A DNA stretch of 39,271 nt from Ignavibacterium sp. (GTDB lineage: Bacteria > Bacteroidota > Ignavibacteria > Ignavibacteriales > Ignavibacteriaceae). The translations under genes were made by a program, and so were the position numbers. Below are positions 1 through 9,035 of this stretch, one piece after another (position 1 is the first letter of the stretch; the number at the start of each line of letters is the position of its first letter). The stretch is from positions 1 to 39,271 of the forward strand of contig JANWVQ010000084.1 in the NCBI GenBank assembly GCA_025056745.1, given 5' to 3'. Under the pieces are notes generated by a model. That model did not search any database and was not told the origin of the DNA. It saw nothing but the letters and a program-made list of their open reading frames with translations.

Positions 1-1
1 T

Positions 2-1264
2 AGGAATGTTGGCCCGATACATTTCAACTTTCAATTCGACAAACCTTTTGAACCAAATAATTATACAGATAAAATCTCCATTGAAATTATAGATTACTCT
101 TTGAAAATGCTGCTTGAGAAAATAAAAAGTTTAAATAATTATAATGACTATGTTATACCAGTTGATTTCAACATTGATCAAATAAGTTTGATAACAGTTG
201 GTACTGCTAATTTGGAAAAAGAATTGATTGGCTTAGTTGATGAATTTTCATCGATAAATAATATTCCAATATTCGCTGATATAAGTTCAGGCTTGAGGTT
301 TAATAAAAAAAGCTTAAAGAATCTGATTAATAACTTTGATACAATTTTAAGATTTGAAGGATTTCAAAAAATCTTCAAACCAGAGTACACCCTTCATATT
401 GGAAGAAATATCACCTCTACAGTTTTAGAAGATTATCTTATTAAAACAAAATCAAAAAGAATAATTGTTAATAAATTCGGTGATAGGTTCGATACAACTA
501 AAAAAGGTAAAATATTAAAGATTGAACCAACCAAATTTTTTAGTAAAATATCAAACCTTAAAATCAAAAAAAATTCCTTATCCAACTTAGAACAATTACT
601 CCAAATTGATTATGAGATTGAAAAAATTAAATCAAAAGTTTTTGATAACACATTTACAGAAGTTGTATTATTCAGAACTTTAATTGAAAAAGTCCCTGAG
701 AACTCAAATTTATTTATTGGAAATAGCCTACCAATTCGAGATTTTGATTTCTTTATCGGTGCAAAGGCAAAGGAGGTTACTGTGTTTGCAAATCGTGGGG
801 CGAGTGGAATTGATGGAATTATTTCAACAGCAGCGGGAGTGGCTTATGCAAGCAAAAAACCGACTTATTTGATAATTGGAGATTTATCTTTTTACTACGA
901 TTCCAATTCTTTACTTTTAATTAAAGAATTTAACATACCATTAAAGATAATATTAATAAATAATCAAGGCGGAAGAATCTTTGATTACCTACCAATTAGC
1001 AGTTATAGAAATGTATTCAAAAAATATTTTCAAACACCCATAGAATTAAACTTTGCAAAACTTGCAGATGTTTTTGAATTATTAAATTATAAAGTAGATA
1101 ACAAAAATGACTTTTTAGAGATTCTTGATATTATTACTAAAACAAAATCATCAGTAATTTTGGAAATAAAAATTAATTCTTTATACACAAAAGCACTTAA
1201 GTTAAAATTTAGAAAAGAAGTTGATAGGTATTTATCAAAATTGACGAGAGATTATGTTCATTGA
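2..1264 (+). CDS. menD: MenD, SEPHCHC synthase (5'-partial)
   Basis: MenD is a thiamine-diphosphate enzyme that joins isochorismate and 2-oxoglutarate, the first committed step of menaquinone synthesis, in the cytoplasm. The frame is open to the window edge. Its first visible residues, GPIHFNFQFDKPFEP, match the MenD GPVHLNVPFREPLEP motif, so roughly 180 N-terminal residues lie outside the window. Further MenD signatures are GNSLPIRD (from nt 719), NRGASGIDG (from nt 791), the diphosphate-binding GDLSFYYDSNS (from nt 878) and NNQGGRIFDYLP. About 420 residues are present; with the missing part the size fits the 550-600 residue family. The TTG at 101 is internal. The 3' end overlaps menH by 11 bp, which suggests translational coupling. 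Family identity is certain; the real start cannot be seen. Confidence 0.95.
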   Translation, partial: RNVGPIHFNFQFDKPFEPNNYTDKISIEIIDYSLKMLLEKIKSLNNYNDYVIPVDFNIDQISLITVGTANLEKELIGLVDEFSSINNIPIFADISSGLRFNKKSLKNLINNFDTILRFEGFQKIFKPEYTLHIGRNITSTVLEDYLIKTKSKRIIVNKFGDRFDTTKKGKILKIEPTKFFSKISNLKIKKNSLSNLEQLLQIDYEIEKIKSKVFDNTFTEVVLFRTLIEKVPENSNLFIGNSLPIRDFDFFIGAKAKEVTVFANRGASGIDGIISTAAGVAYASKKPTYLIIGDLSFYYDSNSLLLIKEFNIPLKIILINNQGGRIFDYLPISSYRNVFKKYFQTPIELNFAKLADVFELLNYKVDNKNDFLEILDIITKTKSSVILEIKINSLYTKALKLKFRKEVDRYLSKLTRDYVH

Positions 1265-2093
1265 TTTTAATGGAATTAAACTTAATGTTGAAATTCCTAA
1301 AGAATTTAAATGCGACAAAGACTCAATTATTTTAATTCACGGATTTACTGGTTGTTCAGAAGACTGGCTACCAATCATTGATTTACTTCCTGAACATTTT
1401 AACTTCATATTAATGGATATGATTGGTCACGGTAAGAGCGAACATCCACTAACAGTTGATTTTTATAAAACAGATTCGATAGTCGAACAAATAAAAACAA
1501 TTAAAGAAAAAATCGTAAAAAATTCAAAAGTTATTTTGCTTGGATATTCGATGGGTGGAAGAGCAGCTCTCTCTTATGCAGTCAAATATCCTGATGATAT
1601 CAAAGGTCTCATTTTGGAAAGTGCTTCTGCAGGTATTAAAAACGATAAGGAAAGAAAAAAACGATACGAAGATGACCTTAAAATAGTTGATTACATTTCT
1701 TCTCATACAATTGAGGAATTTATTGAATTTTGGTATGATCAAGAAATGTTCAATACTCAAAGAAGATTTTCTAATGAAAAATTAAAGAGACTAAAAAAGC
1801 AGAAATATAACAACAGTAAAATAGGATTAATGAACATTCTTAGAGGTTTTTCTACTGGAATAATGCCACCACTTCACGATAAATTGAAAAATATAAAAGT
1901 AAGATCCGTCTTGATTAGTGGCGAATTAGATACTAAGTATACATTCATTAATTCCAAAATTGCAAGAGGTTTTCATAAAGCAAAACATAAAGTAGTAAAA
2001 AACTCAGGACACAATACTCATTTAGAAGAACCAACAAGGTTTGTGGAAATAGTTACAAATTATCTAAATCAAATATCACAAGTTAAAGTTTAG
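1254..2093 (+). CDS. menH: MenH, SHCHC synthase (alpha/beta hydrolase)
   Basis: An alpha/beta hydrolase of 279 residues that removes pyruvate from SEPHCHC to give SHCHC, the step after MenD. The oxyanion region HGFTG is at residues 29-33, the nucleophile elbow GYSMGGR puts the catalytic serine at 99, and the probable triad partners are Asp226 (in GELD) and His253 (in SGHN). The spacing resembles the Ser86/Asp210/His232 triad of E. coli MenH. The start lies 11 bp inside menD, and menB follows after 15 bp, so it sits where an operon logic expects it. Other alpha/beta hydrolases share these motifs, so the assignment rests partly on position between menD and menB. Confidence 0.88.
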   Translation: MFIDFNGIKLNVEIPKEFKCDKDSIILIHGFTGCSEDWLPIIDLLPEHFNFILMDMIGHGKSEHPLTVDFYKTDSIVEQIKTIKEKIVKNSKVILLGYSMGGRAALSYAVKYPDDIKGLILESASAGIKNDKERKKRYEDDLKIVDYISSHTIEEFIEFWYDQEMFNTQRRFSNEKLKRLKKQKYNNSKIGLMNILRGFSTGIMPPLHDKLKNIKVRSVLISGELDTKYTFINSKIARGFHKAKHKVVKNSGHNTHLEEPTRFVEIVTNYLNQISQVKV

Positions 2094-2108
2094 AAAAAGA
2101 GGAGATAT

Positions 2109-2951
2109 ATGAAATACAATTGGATAAAAGTAAAAGACTACCAAGATATTATTTATGAAAAATTAGAAGGTGAAGGCATTGCTAAAGTCACTATAAATCG
2201 TCCAGAAGTAAGAAATGCCTTCCGACCAGAGACTGTTAAAGAGATGATTGATGCATTTAATGATGCTCGTGAAGATCAATCCATCGGAGTAATATTATTG
2301 ACAGGTGCAGGACCTTCAAAAGATGGAAAGTACGCTTTCTGTTCAGGCGGCGATCAAAGAATAAGAGGAGATAAAGGTTATATTGGCAGTGATGATAACG
2401 TTCCAAGGCTAAATGTTCTTGACTTACAAAAAATTATTAGAAGCATTCCAAAAGTTGTAATTGCTGTAGTAGCTGGTTATGCGATAGGCGGTGGACACGT
2501 TTTACACGTTGTTTGTGATTTAACAATTGCCGCTGATAATGCAATATTTGGACAGACAGGTCCTAAGGTTGGTAGTTTTGATGGTGGTTTCGGTTCAAGT
2601 TTTCTTGCAAGAATCGTTGGTCAGAAAAAAGCGCGTGAATTTTGGTATCTATGCAGACAATATAATGCTCAACAAGCTCTTGAAATGGGTCTTGTAAACA
2701 CAGTAGTCCCAATAGAAAAACTCGAAGATGAAGCTGTGCAATGGGCACGAGAAATTATGCAACATAGTCCGATGGCAATTCGAGTATTGAAGTCTGCATT
2801 TAATGCCGAATTAGATGGTCAAGCAGGTATTCAAGAATTAGCTGGCAACGCTACTCTGCTTTATTATATGAGTGAAGAAGCACAAGAAGGAAAAAACGCT
2901 TATTTACAAAAGAGAAAACCTGACTTTAAAAAATTCCCAAGACTTCCTTAA
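2109..2951 (+). CDS. menB: MenB, 1,4-dihydroxy-2-naphthoyl-CoA synthase
   Basis: A crotonase-family enzyme of 280 residues that closes the naphthoate ring of o-succinylbenzoyl-CoA. Family signatures are [22 protein letters not shown] (oxyanion-hole region), [15 protein letters not shown] and [16 protein letters not shown]. The glycine in FGQTGP, rather than an aspartate, is the feature of the bicarbonate-dependent MenB type described for E. coli. The C-terminus [11 protein letters not shown] is also typical. A strong ribosome binding site, AGAGGAG at 2098-2104, precedes the ATG by 4 bases, stronger than that of its operon neighbours. Codon and base use are less AT-rich than in menD or menE, which is usual for a highly conserved protein. 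Confidence 0.97.
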   Translation: MKYNWIKVKDYQDIIYEKLEGEGIAKVTINRPEVRNAFRPETVKEMIDAFNDAREDQSIGVILLTGAGPSKDGKYAFCSGGDQRIRGDKGYIGSDDNVPRLNVLDLQKIIRSIPKVVIAVVAGYAIGGGHVLHVVCDLTIAADNAIFGQTGPKVGSFDGGFGSSFLARIVGQKKAREFWYLCRQYNAQQALEMGLVNTVVPIEKLEDEAVQWAREIMQHSPMAIRVLKSAFNAELDGQAGIQELAGNATLLYYMSEEAQEGKNAYLQKRKPDFKKFPRLP

Positions 2952-2968
2952 TATCCTTTAATTACCAA

Positions 2969-3853
2969 ATGAATTCCTTTAATAAGCTAAACTATTGGAT
3001 ACTTGCAAGTCGTCCAAAGACATTGGCTGCAGCTATTGTACCTGTAATGGTTGGTTCTGCGTTAGCTATTAAACAAGGGAAATTCTTTTTTTCGTATTCT
3101 TTGATAGCTCTATTATGTTCAATTCTAATTCAGATAGGTACTAATTTTACAAATGATTTATTTGATTACCTAAAAGGTGCAGATACCAAAAAAAGAAAAG
3201 GACCACTACGAGTCATCTCTGCAGGTTTAATATCAGTTAAAGAAATGAAATTAGGAATTATAATAGTATACGTTCTCACTTTCATTCTTGGACTTTATCT
3301 GGTTTTCTCAACAGATATGGTAATACTCATAATTGGAATATTATCAATCGTGGCTGGTATTTTATACACAGCTGGTCCCTATCCTTTAGCCTACAATGGT
3401 CTTGGTGATTTATTTGTGTTCATCTTTTTTGGAATAATAGGAACGATGGGGACCTACTATTTGCATCATCAAGAATTTACAATCCTTTCTTTCTTATCTT
3501 CGATACCTGTTGGCGCACTTATTACAAATATTTTAATCGTGAATAACTACAGAGATATTGAGGAAGATAAATTGTCAGGGAAAAAAACATTAGCAGTAAA
3601 GTTTGGAAAAAAGTTTTCACGCCTTGAATATATTTTTTTTCTTTCAATATCACTTTTAATTCCAGTTGTATTTTATTTATTATTTGATTTCAACTATGCA
3701 ATACTTTTACCAATACTTTCCATTCCAATTTCCATAAAATTGATAAATATGATATTCAAATATCAAGGAGAAGAGTTAAATAAAACTTTAGAACTCAGCG
3801 CAAAATACTCTGCACTTTATGGTTTATTATTTTCTATTGGCTTAGTCTTATAA
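2969..3853 (+). CDS. menA: MenA, DHNA polyprenyltransferase
   Basis: A UbiA-family integral membrane prenyltransferase of 294 residues that attaches the polyprenyl tail to 1,4-dihydroxy-2-naphthoate, giving demethylmenaquinone. Hydrophobic segments run along the whole length, consistent with 8-9 membrane helices. The first metal-diphosphate motif is NDLFDYLKGAD (from Asn62) and the second NNYRDIEEDKLSGKKT (from Asn192), with the MenA-type YTAGPYPLAYNGLGDL between them (133-147). It lies 17 bp after menB and 5 bp before menE. There is no clear Shine-Dalgarno sequence before its ATG. The prenyl substrate is probably supplied by the polyprenyl synthase gene at 21077-22057. Confidence 0.94.
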   Translation: MNSFNKLNYWILASRPKTLAAAIVPVMVGSALAIKQGKFFFSYSLIALLCSILIQIGTNFTNDLFDYLKGADTKKRKGPLRVISAGLISVKEMKLGIIIVYVLTFILGLYLVFSTDMVILIIGILSIVAGILYTAGPYPLAYNGLGDLFVFIFFGIIGTMGTYYLHHQEFTILSFLSSIPVGALITNILIVNNYRDIEEDKLSGKKTLAVKFGKKFSRLEYIFFLSISLLIPVVFYLLFDFNYAILLPILSIPISIKLINMIFKYQGEELNKTLELSAKYSALYGLLFSIGLVL

Positions 3854-3858
3854 ATTAA

Positions 3859-5262
3859 ATGAAAGAATTATTTTATAAATATTCAAATCAAAAAGATTTA
3901 ATCGCTATCAGAACTCCTTCACAAAAAATTTATTATTATGAATTATTTGAATTATCTTATAAAGTTTCGTCAAATATTAAATCATTAAATCTCTCCTCAA
4001 AATATATTCCCATTCTAGCTTCCAATTCTATTGAATTTGTCGTGACAATTATTTCATTATGGAATTTGGGATTAGTTCCTGTTCCATTTAATATCAGATG
4101 GACTATAAATGAAATAAAATCAATAATTGAGAGATTTCAATTTGAAAAAATATTTTATGAAAAAAGTTTCTATGAAAAAATTACGGATTTAGTTATTGAA
4201 AAAATCCCTATTGATGATCTCTTTGATAATAAAAAATTAGAAAAAAATAATTCAAAAGAAGAAGAGGCTGTTGTAATCTTCACTTCTGGAAGCACAGGTT
4301 CTCCCAAAGGGGTTGTTCATACTTTTAATTCTCTTTCAAACAATGTATTAAACTCTTCAAACGCTTTAAACCTCAATAAATCAGATAGATGGTTAGCCTT
4401 ATTACCTTTTTACCATATTGGTGGATTTCAAATAATTTGCAGGACATTAATTAGTGGTAGTGAGATAATTATTCCTGATAGTTTAGATTATAACTCTATG
4501 AAAATAGCAATTGAGAAATTAAAACCAACACACTTATCCGTAGTTTCCACACAAATTAAATATTTAATAGACAATAAAATCATTCCAAATAAGGAAATTA
4601 AAAGAACTTTTATTGGTGGTGGATTTTTTGATGATGAATTAATTTTCAAGGCATATAATATAGGATGGAAACCTGTAAGAGTTTATGGATCCTCTGAAAC
4701 AGCATCGATGATTACTTCTGCTTCAATTGATGATATAAAAGTCAAACCAAATACTGTTGGGAAACCATTTAAAAACGTAAACATAATTGTCTCTGATAAA
4801 GGTGAAATTTTAATATCATCAAACAGTTTATTTAAGGAATATCTATTAGACGAAAAAACAACCAAAATCAAATTGAAGGATGGATTTTATCATTCTGGAG
4901 ACATTGGAAAAATAGAAGACGGATATTTATTTATCGAAGCTAGAAGAGATGACTTAATTATAACCGGTGGAGAAAATGTAAATCCTCAAGAAGTTGAACA
5001 AGCATTACTTAAAATAAAAGGAATTAAAGAAGCTTACGTCTTTGGAATTGATGATGAAAAATGGGGACATAAAGTTTGTGCTGCAATAATATCAGATTCT
5101 AATTTAAGTATTGACTACATAAATAACATTCTGTCAAAAGAAATATCAAGTTTCAAAATTCCTAAGGAAATATTTTTTCTTAAAGAAATACCTAAAACAT
5201 CTCTTGGTAAGATCGATAGAGAAAAACTTAAAATGATTATAACAAACAAAATTTTAAGATGA
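3859..5262 (+). CDS. menE: MenE, o-succinylbenzoate-CoA ligase
   Basis: An ANL-superfamily acyl-CoA ligase of 467 residues that activates o-succinylbenzoate for MenB. The ATP-binding P-loop TSGSTGSPKGV lies near residues 142-152, the A5 motif YGSSETAS at 276-283, the A7 motif SGDIGK near 347, the hinge-region RRDDLIITGGENVNPQEVE follows, and the C-terminal catalytic lysine is Lys451 in LGKIDR. Substrate preference cannot be read from the motifs, but the operon position directly after menA and the short, MenE-like length make this the natural call. The 3' end overlaps the convergent thioesterase gene by 9 bp. No strong Shine-Dalgarno sequence is visible. Confidence 0.92.
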   Translation: MKELFYKYSNQKDLIAIRTPSQKIYYYELFELSYKVSSNIKSLNLSSKYIPILASNSIEFVVTIISLWNLGLVPVPFNIRWTINEIKSIIERFQFEKIFYEKSFYEKITDLVIEKIPIDDLFDNKKLEKNNSKEEEAVVIFTSGSTGSPKGVVHTFNSLSNNVLNSSNALNLNKSDRWLALLPFYHIGGFQIICRTLISGSEIIIPDSLDYNSMKIAIEKLKPTHLSVVSTQIKYLIDNKIIPNKEIKRTFIGGGFFDDELIFKAYNIGWKPVRVYGSSETASMITSASIDDIKVKPNTVGKPFKNVNIIVSDKGEILISSNSLFKEYLLDEKTTKIKLKDGFYHSGDIGKIEDGYLFIEARRDDLIITGGENVNPQEVEQALLKIKGIKEAYVFGIDDEKWGHKVCAAIISDSNLSIDYINNILSKEISSFKIPKEIFFLKEIPKTSLGKIDREKLKMIITNKILR

Positions 5263-5655
5263 AGAAAAATCTCTAAACTTTGATACTAAATGCTCTGGAA
5301 TATCGATCTTATTAAATTTAGATTTACTTACAAAAACGTGAATAGTCTTTACCTTAGCGAATTTTCTCTCACCTAAAAAAAGTTCGTAAGTAATTTCAAA
5401 TGAAGACTTTCTTAATTCAGTGATTTTCAAAATTATTTCAATTTCATCACCATATTTAACAGGGTTATAGTATTCACACTCAGCTTTAATTATTGGGACA
5501 ACATATTGATTATTATTCCAATAGTTTTCTTGAAGTGAAAATTCTTCAATCATTCTTTCATAAGCTGAATGACAATATTCAAATATCTTGGAATAAAAAA
5601 TTATTCCTGCGGGGTCACAGTCAAAAAAATTAATTCTTTTATTAACTTTCATCAT
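5254..5655 (-). CDS. hot-dog acyl-CoA thioesterase, candidate DHNA-CoA hydrolase (MenI-like)
   Basis: A 133-residue single-domain protein of the 4-hydroxybenzoyl-CoA thioesterase/YbgC type. The N-terminal motif FFDCDPAGIIFYSKIFEYCHSAYERM (from residue 10) carries the family's catalytic aspartate at Asp14 (DxDPAG) and the long hot-dog helix. Menaquinone synthesis needs a thioesterase to release DHNA from DHNA-CoA, and hot-dog proteins such as cyanobacterial Slr0204 do this. No other candidate is seen in the men operon, and this gene abuts it tail to tail (9 bp overlap with menE). The link to menaquinone is inference, since YbgC-like proteins also act on other acyl-CoAs. The start is one of two adjacent ATGs. 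Confidence 0.85.
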   Translation of the reverse strand: MMKVNKRINFFDCDPAGIIFYSKIFEYCHSAYERMIEEFSLQENYWNNNQYVVPIIKAECEYYNPVKYGDEIEIILKITELRKSSFEITYELFLGERKFAKVKTIHVFVSKSKFNKIDIPEHLVSKFRDFSSS

Positions 5656-5760
5656 ATAATATCGATAATATTAATAAGATTTTCTTATTTGAATATAAAT
5701 ATTATCAATTTGTTTTATAAATATTTCAACAACAATTTTGTCAAAAATTTTTAATTATTT

Positions 5761-6168
5761 ATGTCAGAAAATACTGAAACAAGAAGTCTACAAATACCAA
5801 AAGTTCAGAAATATTTTTATCTAATTAGCGGAATATTATTAGTCGCTATTGGAGTCATTGGAATATTCTTACCAGTATTACCAACAACAATTTTTTTGAT
5901 ATTAGCTTCTGCTTGTTTTGTAAAAAGTTCTCCTAAAGCAAATGAATGGTTACGAAACCATAGAATCTTAGGTATTTATATTAAAAACTATCAGGAGAAA
6001 TCTGGATTAACAATCAAAGCAAAAATTTTCAACATTGTCTTTTTGTGGATTATGATTTTAGCATCTGCGTTCTTATTAACTGATGAATTATACATAAAAA
6101 TATTACTTCTTGCTATTGCAATTGGAGTTTCGATTCATATAATAATGATTAAAACAAAAAGAAATTAA
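5761..6168 (+). CDS. DUF454 (YbaN-like) inner membrane protein
   Basis: A small membrane protein of 135 residues. After a polar N-terminus there is a hydrophobic hairpin with the DUF454 pattern, GVIGIFLPVLPTTIFLILAS, then CFVKSSPKANEWLRNHRILGIYIKNY, which is the conserved family core, and a second pair of hydrophobic segments near residues 88-130. The function of DUF454 is not known. It is divergent from the thioesterase across about 105 very AT-rich bases and precedes glnE by 82 bp, so it may be its own transcription unit. Family membership is clear from the sequence; no role is proposed. Confidence 0.9.
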   Translation: MSENTETRSLQIPKVQKYFYLISGILLVAIGVIGIFLPVLPTTIFLILASACFVKSSPKANEWLRNHRILGIYIKNYQEKSGLTIKAKIFNIVFLWIMILASAFLLTDELYIKILLLAIAIGVSIHIIMIKTKRN

Positions 6169-6250
6169 ATTAATCTGATTCATTAACATTCCCATATCAA
6201 TAAATTCTTTTTCTTATATTAGCCTATCATCATTTTGATAATAAAATCGA

Positions 6251-9031
6251 ATGCATCGTTTGGAAAAGTTTTCAGATGATTTCATATCACACTTTTTTAA
6301 TTTAACTAAAGATAAAGTCAATTCACAACTTATTGAGAAATTTATAAATAAAACTGAATCTTATTTTAATAAATTTTACTTAACAAAATCATCTGAAGTT
6401 AATCTATTAAGAATACTTGAAAATCAATTTCAATTAAATTTATTCATAAGTGATTTAATAAGATTTGATCATTATATCGAAATACTTTTGACAATTGCAA
6501 ATTACAGCAATTACTTAACAGATATTTTAGTTCAAACACCATCTTTGTTTTATTGGATAACAAATCCACAAACACTTCAACAAAAAATCTCAACCAAATA
6601 TTTTAATGCTGAAATAAAAAAAATGGATTCAACATTTAATAATTTCAATTCTAAAGTAAATTTCTTGAAATACTTAAAGAAAAGAGAGATTCTGAGAATT
6701 GGAATTTTTGATTATTACCTTAATTATTCAATTACAGAAATTACAAAACTTTTATCCTTGTTGGCTCTATCAATTACAAAATATTTGTTTAGGCTCTGTT
6801 TGGATGAGATTAAAAAAAAATATTCAATAAAAAAGTTACCTAATTATTGTTTAGTTAGTTTAGGAAAACTCGGGGGATTAGAATTAAATTATAGTTCAGA
6901 TGTTGACCTGATGCTCTTTACAGAAAAAGACGTAAAACTTAAAAATATGAACATCAACACAAACAAAATATTTGAAGAAGCTGTTAAACTTTTTATAAAC
7001 ACTTCTTCTCAAGTTACAAATCAAGGCATACTATACAGAATTGATTTTCGTCTCAGACCATTTGGGAGAAATTCTGAATTAGTAAATACTATTTCAAATT
7101 ACCTCTATTATTATGAGAATCAAAGTGAACACTGGGAAAAGCAAATGCTTATAAAGTGTTCTTATCTCTCAGGAAGTAAACATCTATATAATAGATTTCA
7201 CAACTACATTCAAAATATTATTTATCCTAAAACCTTTCTTATTTCTCCAATTCAAAAACTTAAACAATTAAAATTGAGCATAGAGAACAAAAATAACATA
7301 GAAAACAACATAAAATTATCTTCAGGTGGAATTAGAGATATTGAATTTGCAATTCAAGCTTTGGAACTATTAAATGGTGGAAAAAATTCAGAGCTTCGTC
7401 AGAAAAACACTTTAACTGCTATTAAAAAACTTTATAAAAACAACTTATTGACAAAAGAAGAGTTTAATAATCTTTATTCAAATTATATATTATTCAGGAA
7501 AATAGAACACTTTCTTCAGCTAATGAATAATCTTCAAACACATTTAATTCCTGAAGATGGAGAGATATTGGGAAAAATTTCTTTTATTTTAGATTATGAA
7601 AATATTGAAAAGTTTAAAGAAGATTTGCGAAAAAGAAAATTATTTAACGCAAATTTTTTCAACCAAATAACAGATATTGATTCATCTCGGAAAAAATTTG
7701 ATGAAATAAAATTCAAGGATAAGAAGAAAGCAGATTTGAACTTCAATTACCTTTTAACCGGCTCGATTCAACTTGATCAAAAGAAATTTGATGAATTGAC
7801 CTCAACTTCATTTAGCCTTATAGTTGAAGACTTGTTAAAATATCTTAATAAATGTAAAAATCCTGATTCTACTTTAGAAAATTTTGTTAAACTGATAAAA
7901 TCATCTCTTTTCCCAAAATATTGGTATGATATTTTTAGCGATAATATAATATTAGACACAACACTTTCTATTTGTGAAAATTCAAATTTTTTATTGAGAG
8001 AATTACTTGTATCAAAAGAAGCAAAAGACTTTCTTATATCCAAACGATGTTTCACTAAATTTGAGTTAGATTACTTATCTAATTTTGGCACTAATCTTTT
8101 TAAGTTCATTTCTGTTTTCCAACTGTTTTTTCGAGTTATCGACACCAAACAGTTCTCTGAGGTTAATACAAAATATTTTTTAGAAAGAATTCAAAGAATA
8201 ATTCGCAGAGAAAAATTAGATATAAAATATGGCGAAGATTTAATTATCATCGGCTGTGGAAGTTTTGCATCTGAAGAGATGACTTTATTCAGTGACATTG
8301 ATTTAATTTTTTTAGTCAATGATTTAATGAAATATCCATCAGCACAGTATGATTTACAAAAGTTATTAAATAACTTAAAGTCAGAATTACAAATTGAAGT
8401 TGATTGCAGACTCAGACCAGAAGGAAAAAGTAGTCAACTAGTATGGAATTTTGAAGATTATATTAAATACATAAAAACAAGAGCAAGATTTTGGGAATTT
8501 CATAGTTTAACTAAATCAAGGATAGTTTTTGGCCAAGAAAAATTCTTAGAAAATATTCATCAAGCTATTATTGAAAAGCTAAAATCAGTTGACTTAAAAT
8601 TTGTAAAAAAAGAACTTTTAGAAATTAGAGATAAATTAGTATCAAACAATCCTTACTGGATAGACATAAAAAAGACAAAGGGCGGAAAAACTGATTTAAA
8701 TTTTATTATTGGATATCTAGTATTAAAAAATTCGATTCAAAATTCACAAATATTAAAGTTAAAGACTTATGAAAAACTTGAATTTCTCTATAATTTAATT
8801 TCCTCAAAAGATGTAATCGATAAGCTTACAAACAATTATTTTTTCATCTCAAAAGTTGAAATTTTTTACCAGATAATTACAGGAAATAAAAGTATAAAAA
8901 TAAATCTTGATGACGATAGTCTTAATTATCTATCAAAAAAATTAAACTTTAATTCGAAAGAAGAATTTTATAATCAATTGAATAAATCTTTAAAAGAGAT
9001 AAATAATTTATTTATCGAAACATTTAGTTAG
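6251..9031 (+). CDS. glnE: GlnE, bifunctional glutamine synthetase adenylyltransferase/deadenylase
   Basis: A 926-residue protein, near the 946 residues of E. coli GlnE, that adjusts glutamine synthetase activity by adding and removing AMP. Two nucleotidyltransferase domains are visible. The N-terminal one has GKLGGLELNYSSDVD at 205-219 (metal aspartates 217 and 219) and DFRLRPFGRNSEL; the C-terminal one has GCGSFASEEMTLFSDID (aspartates 682 and 684) and VDCRLRPEGKSSQLVW. In E. coli the N-terminal domain removes AMP and the C-terminal one adds it. The C-terminal motif lacks the usual GKLGG and reads GSFAS, still compatible with the hGS core of the superfamily. No glnA or glnB is in the window. 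The DUF2723 gene starts 4 bp later. No Shine-Dalgarno sequence is evident. Confidence 0.93.
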   Translation: MHRLEKFSDDFISHFFNLTKDKVNSQLIEKFINKTESYFNKFYLTKSSEVNLLRILENQFQLNLFISDLIRFDHYIEILLTIANYSNYLTDILVQTPSLFYWITNPQTLQQKISTKYFNAEIKKMDSTFNNFNSKVNFLKYLKKREILRIGIFDYYLNYSITEITKLLSLLALSITKYLFRLCLDEIKKKYSIKKLPNYCLVSLGKLGGLELNYSSDVDLMLFTEKDVKLKNMNINTNKIFEEAVKLFINTSSQVTNQGILYRIDFRLRPFGRNSELVNTISNYLYYYENQSEHWEKQMLIKCSYLSGSKHLYNRFHNYIQNIIYPKTFLISPIQKLKQLKLSIENKNNIENNIKLSSGGIRDIEFAIQALELLNGGKNSELRQKNTLTAIKKLYKNNLLTKEEFNNLYSNYILFRKIEHFLQLMNNLQTHLIPEDGEILGKISFILDYENIEKFKEDLRKRKLFNANFFNQITDIDSSRKKFDEIKFKDKKKADLNFNYLLTGSIQLDQKKFDELTSTSFSLIVEDLLKYLNKCKNPDSTLENFVKLIKSSLFPKYWYDIFSDNIILDTTLSICENSNFLLRELLVSKEAKDFLISKRCFTKFELDYLSNFGTNLFKFISVFQLFFRVIDTKQFSEVNTKYFLERIQRIIRREKLDIKYGEDLIIIGCGSFASEEMTLFSDIDLIFLVNDLMKYPSAQYDLQKLLNNLKSELQIEVDCRLRPEGKSSQLVWNFEDYIKYIKTRARFWEFHSLTKSRIVFGQEKFLENIHQAIIEKLKSVDLKFVKKELLEIRDKLVSNNPYWIDIKKTKGGKTDLNFIIGYLVLKNSIQNSQILKLKTYEKLEFLYNLISSKDVIDKLTNNYFFISKVEIFYQIITGNKSIKINLDDDSLNYLSKKLNFNSKEEFYNQLNKSLKEINNLFIETFS

Positions 9032-9035
9032 CGTT

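Noticed and set aside
101-109. TTG 101 or ATG 107 as the start of MenD
   Set aside because: The frame is open to the window edge and already shows the conserved GPIHFN motif upstream.
1524-1760. Minus-strand open frame inside menH, and similar frames antisense to other genes
   Set aside because: They lie wholly within well-supported genes, have no ribosome sites and show no recognisable protein motifs.
5656-5671. Direct repeat ATAATAT-CG-ATAATAT with an internal TATCGATA palindrome, as a possible operator
   Set aside because: It is short and lies in extremely AT-rich DNA where such repeats are expected by chance; no second copy was found.
6169-6250. Promoter for glnE with TCATTTTG near 6231
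   Set aside because: It lacks the A of TAnnTTTG and has no TTG at the right distance, so I did not annotate it.
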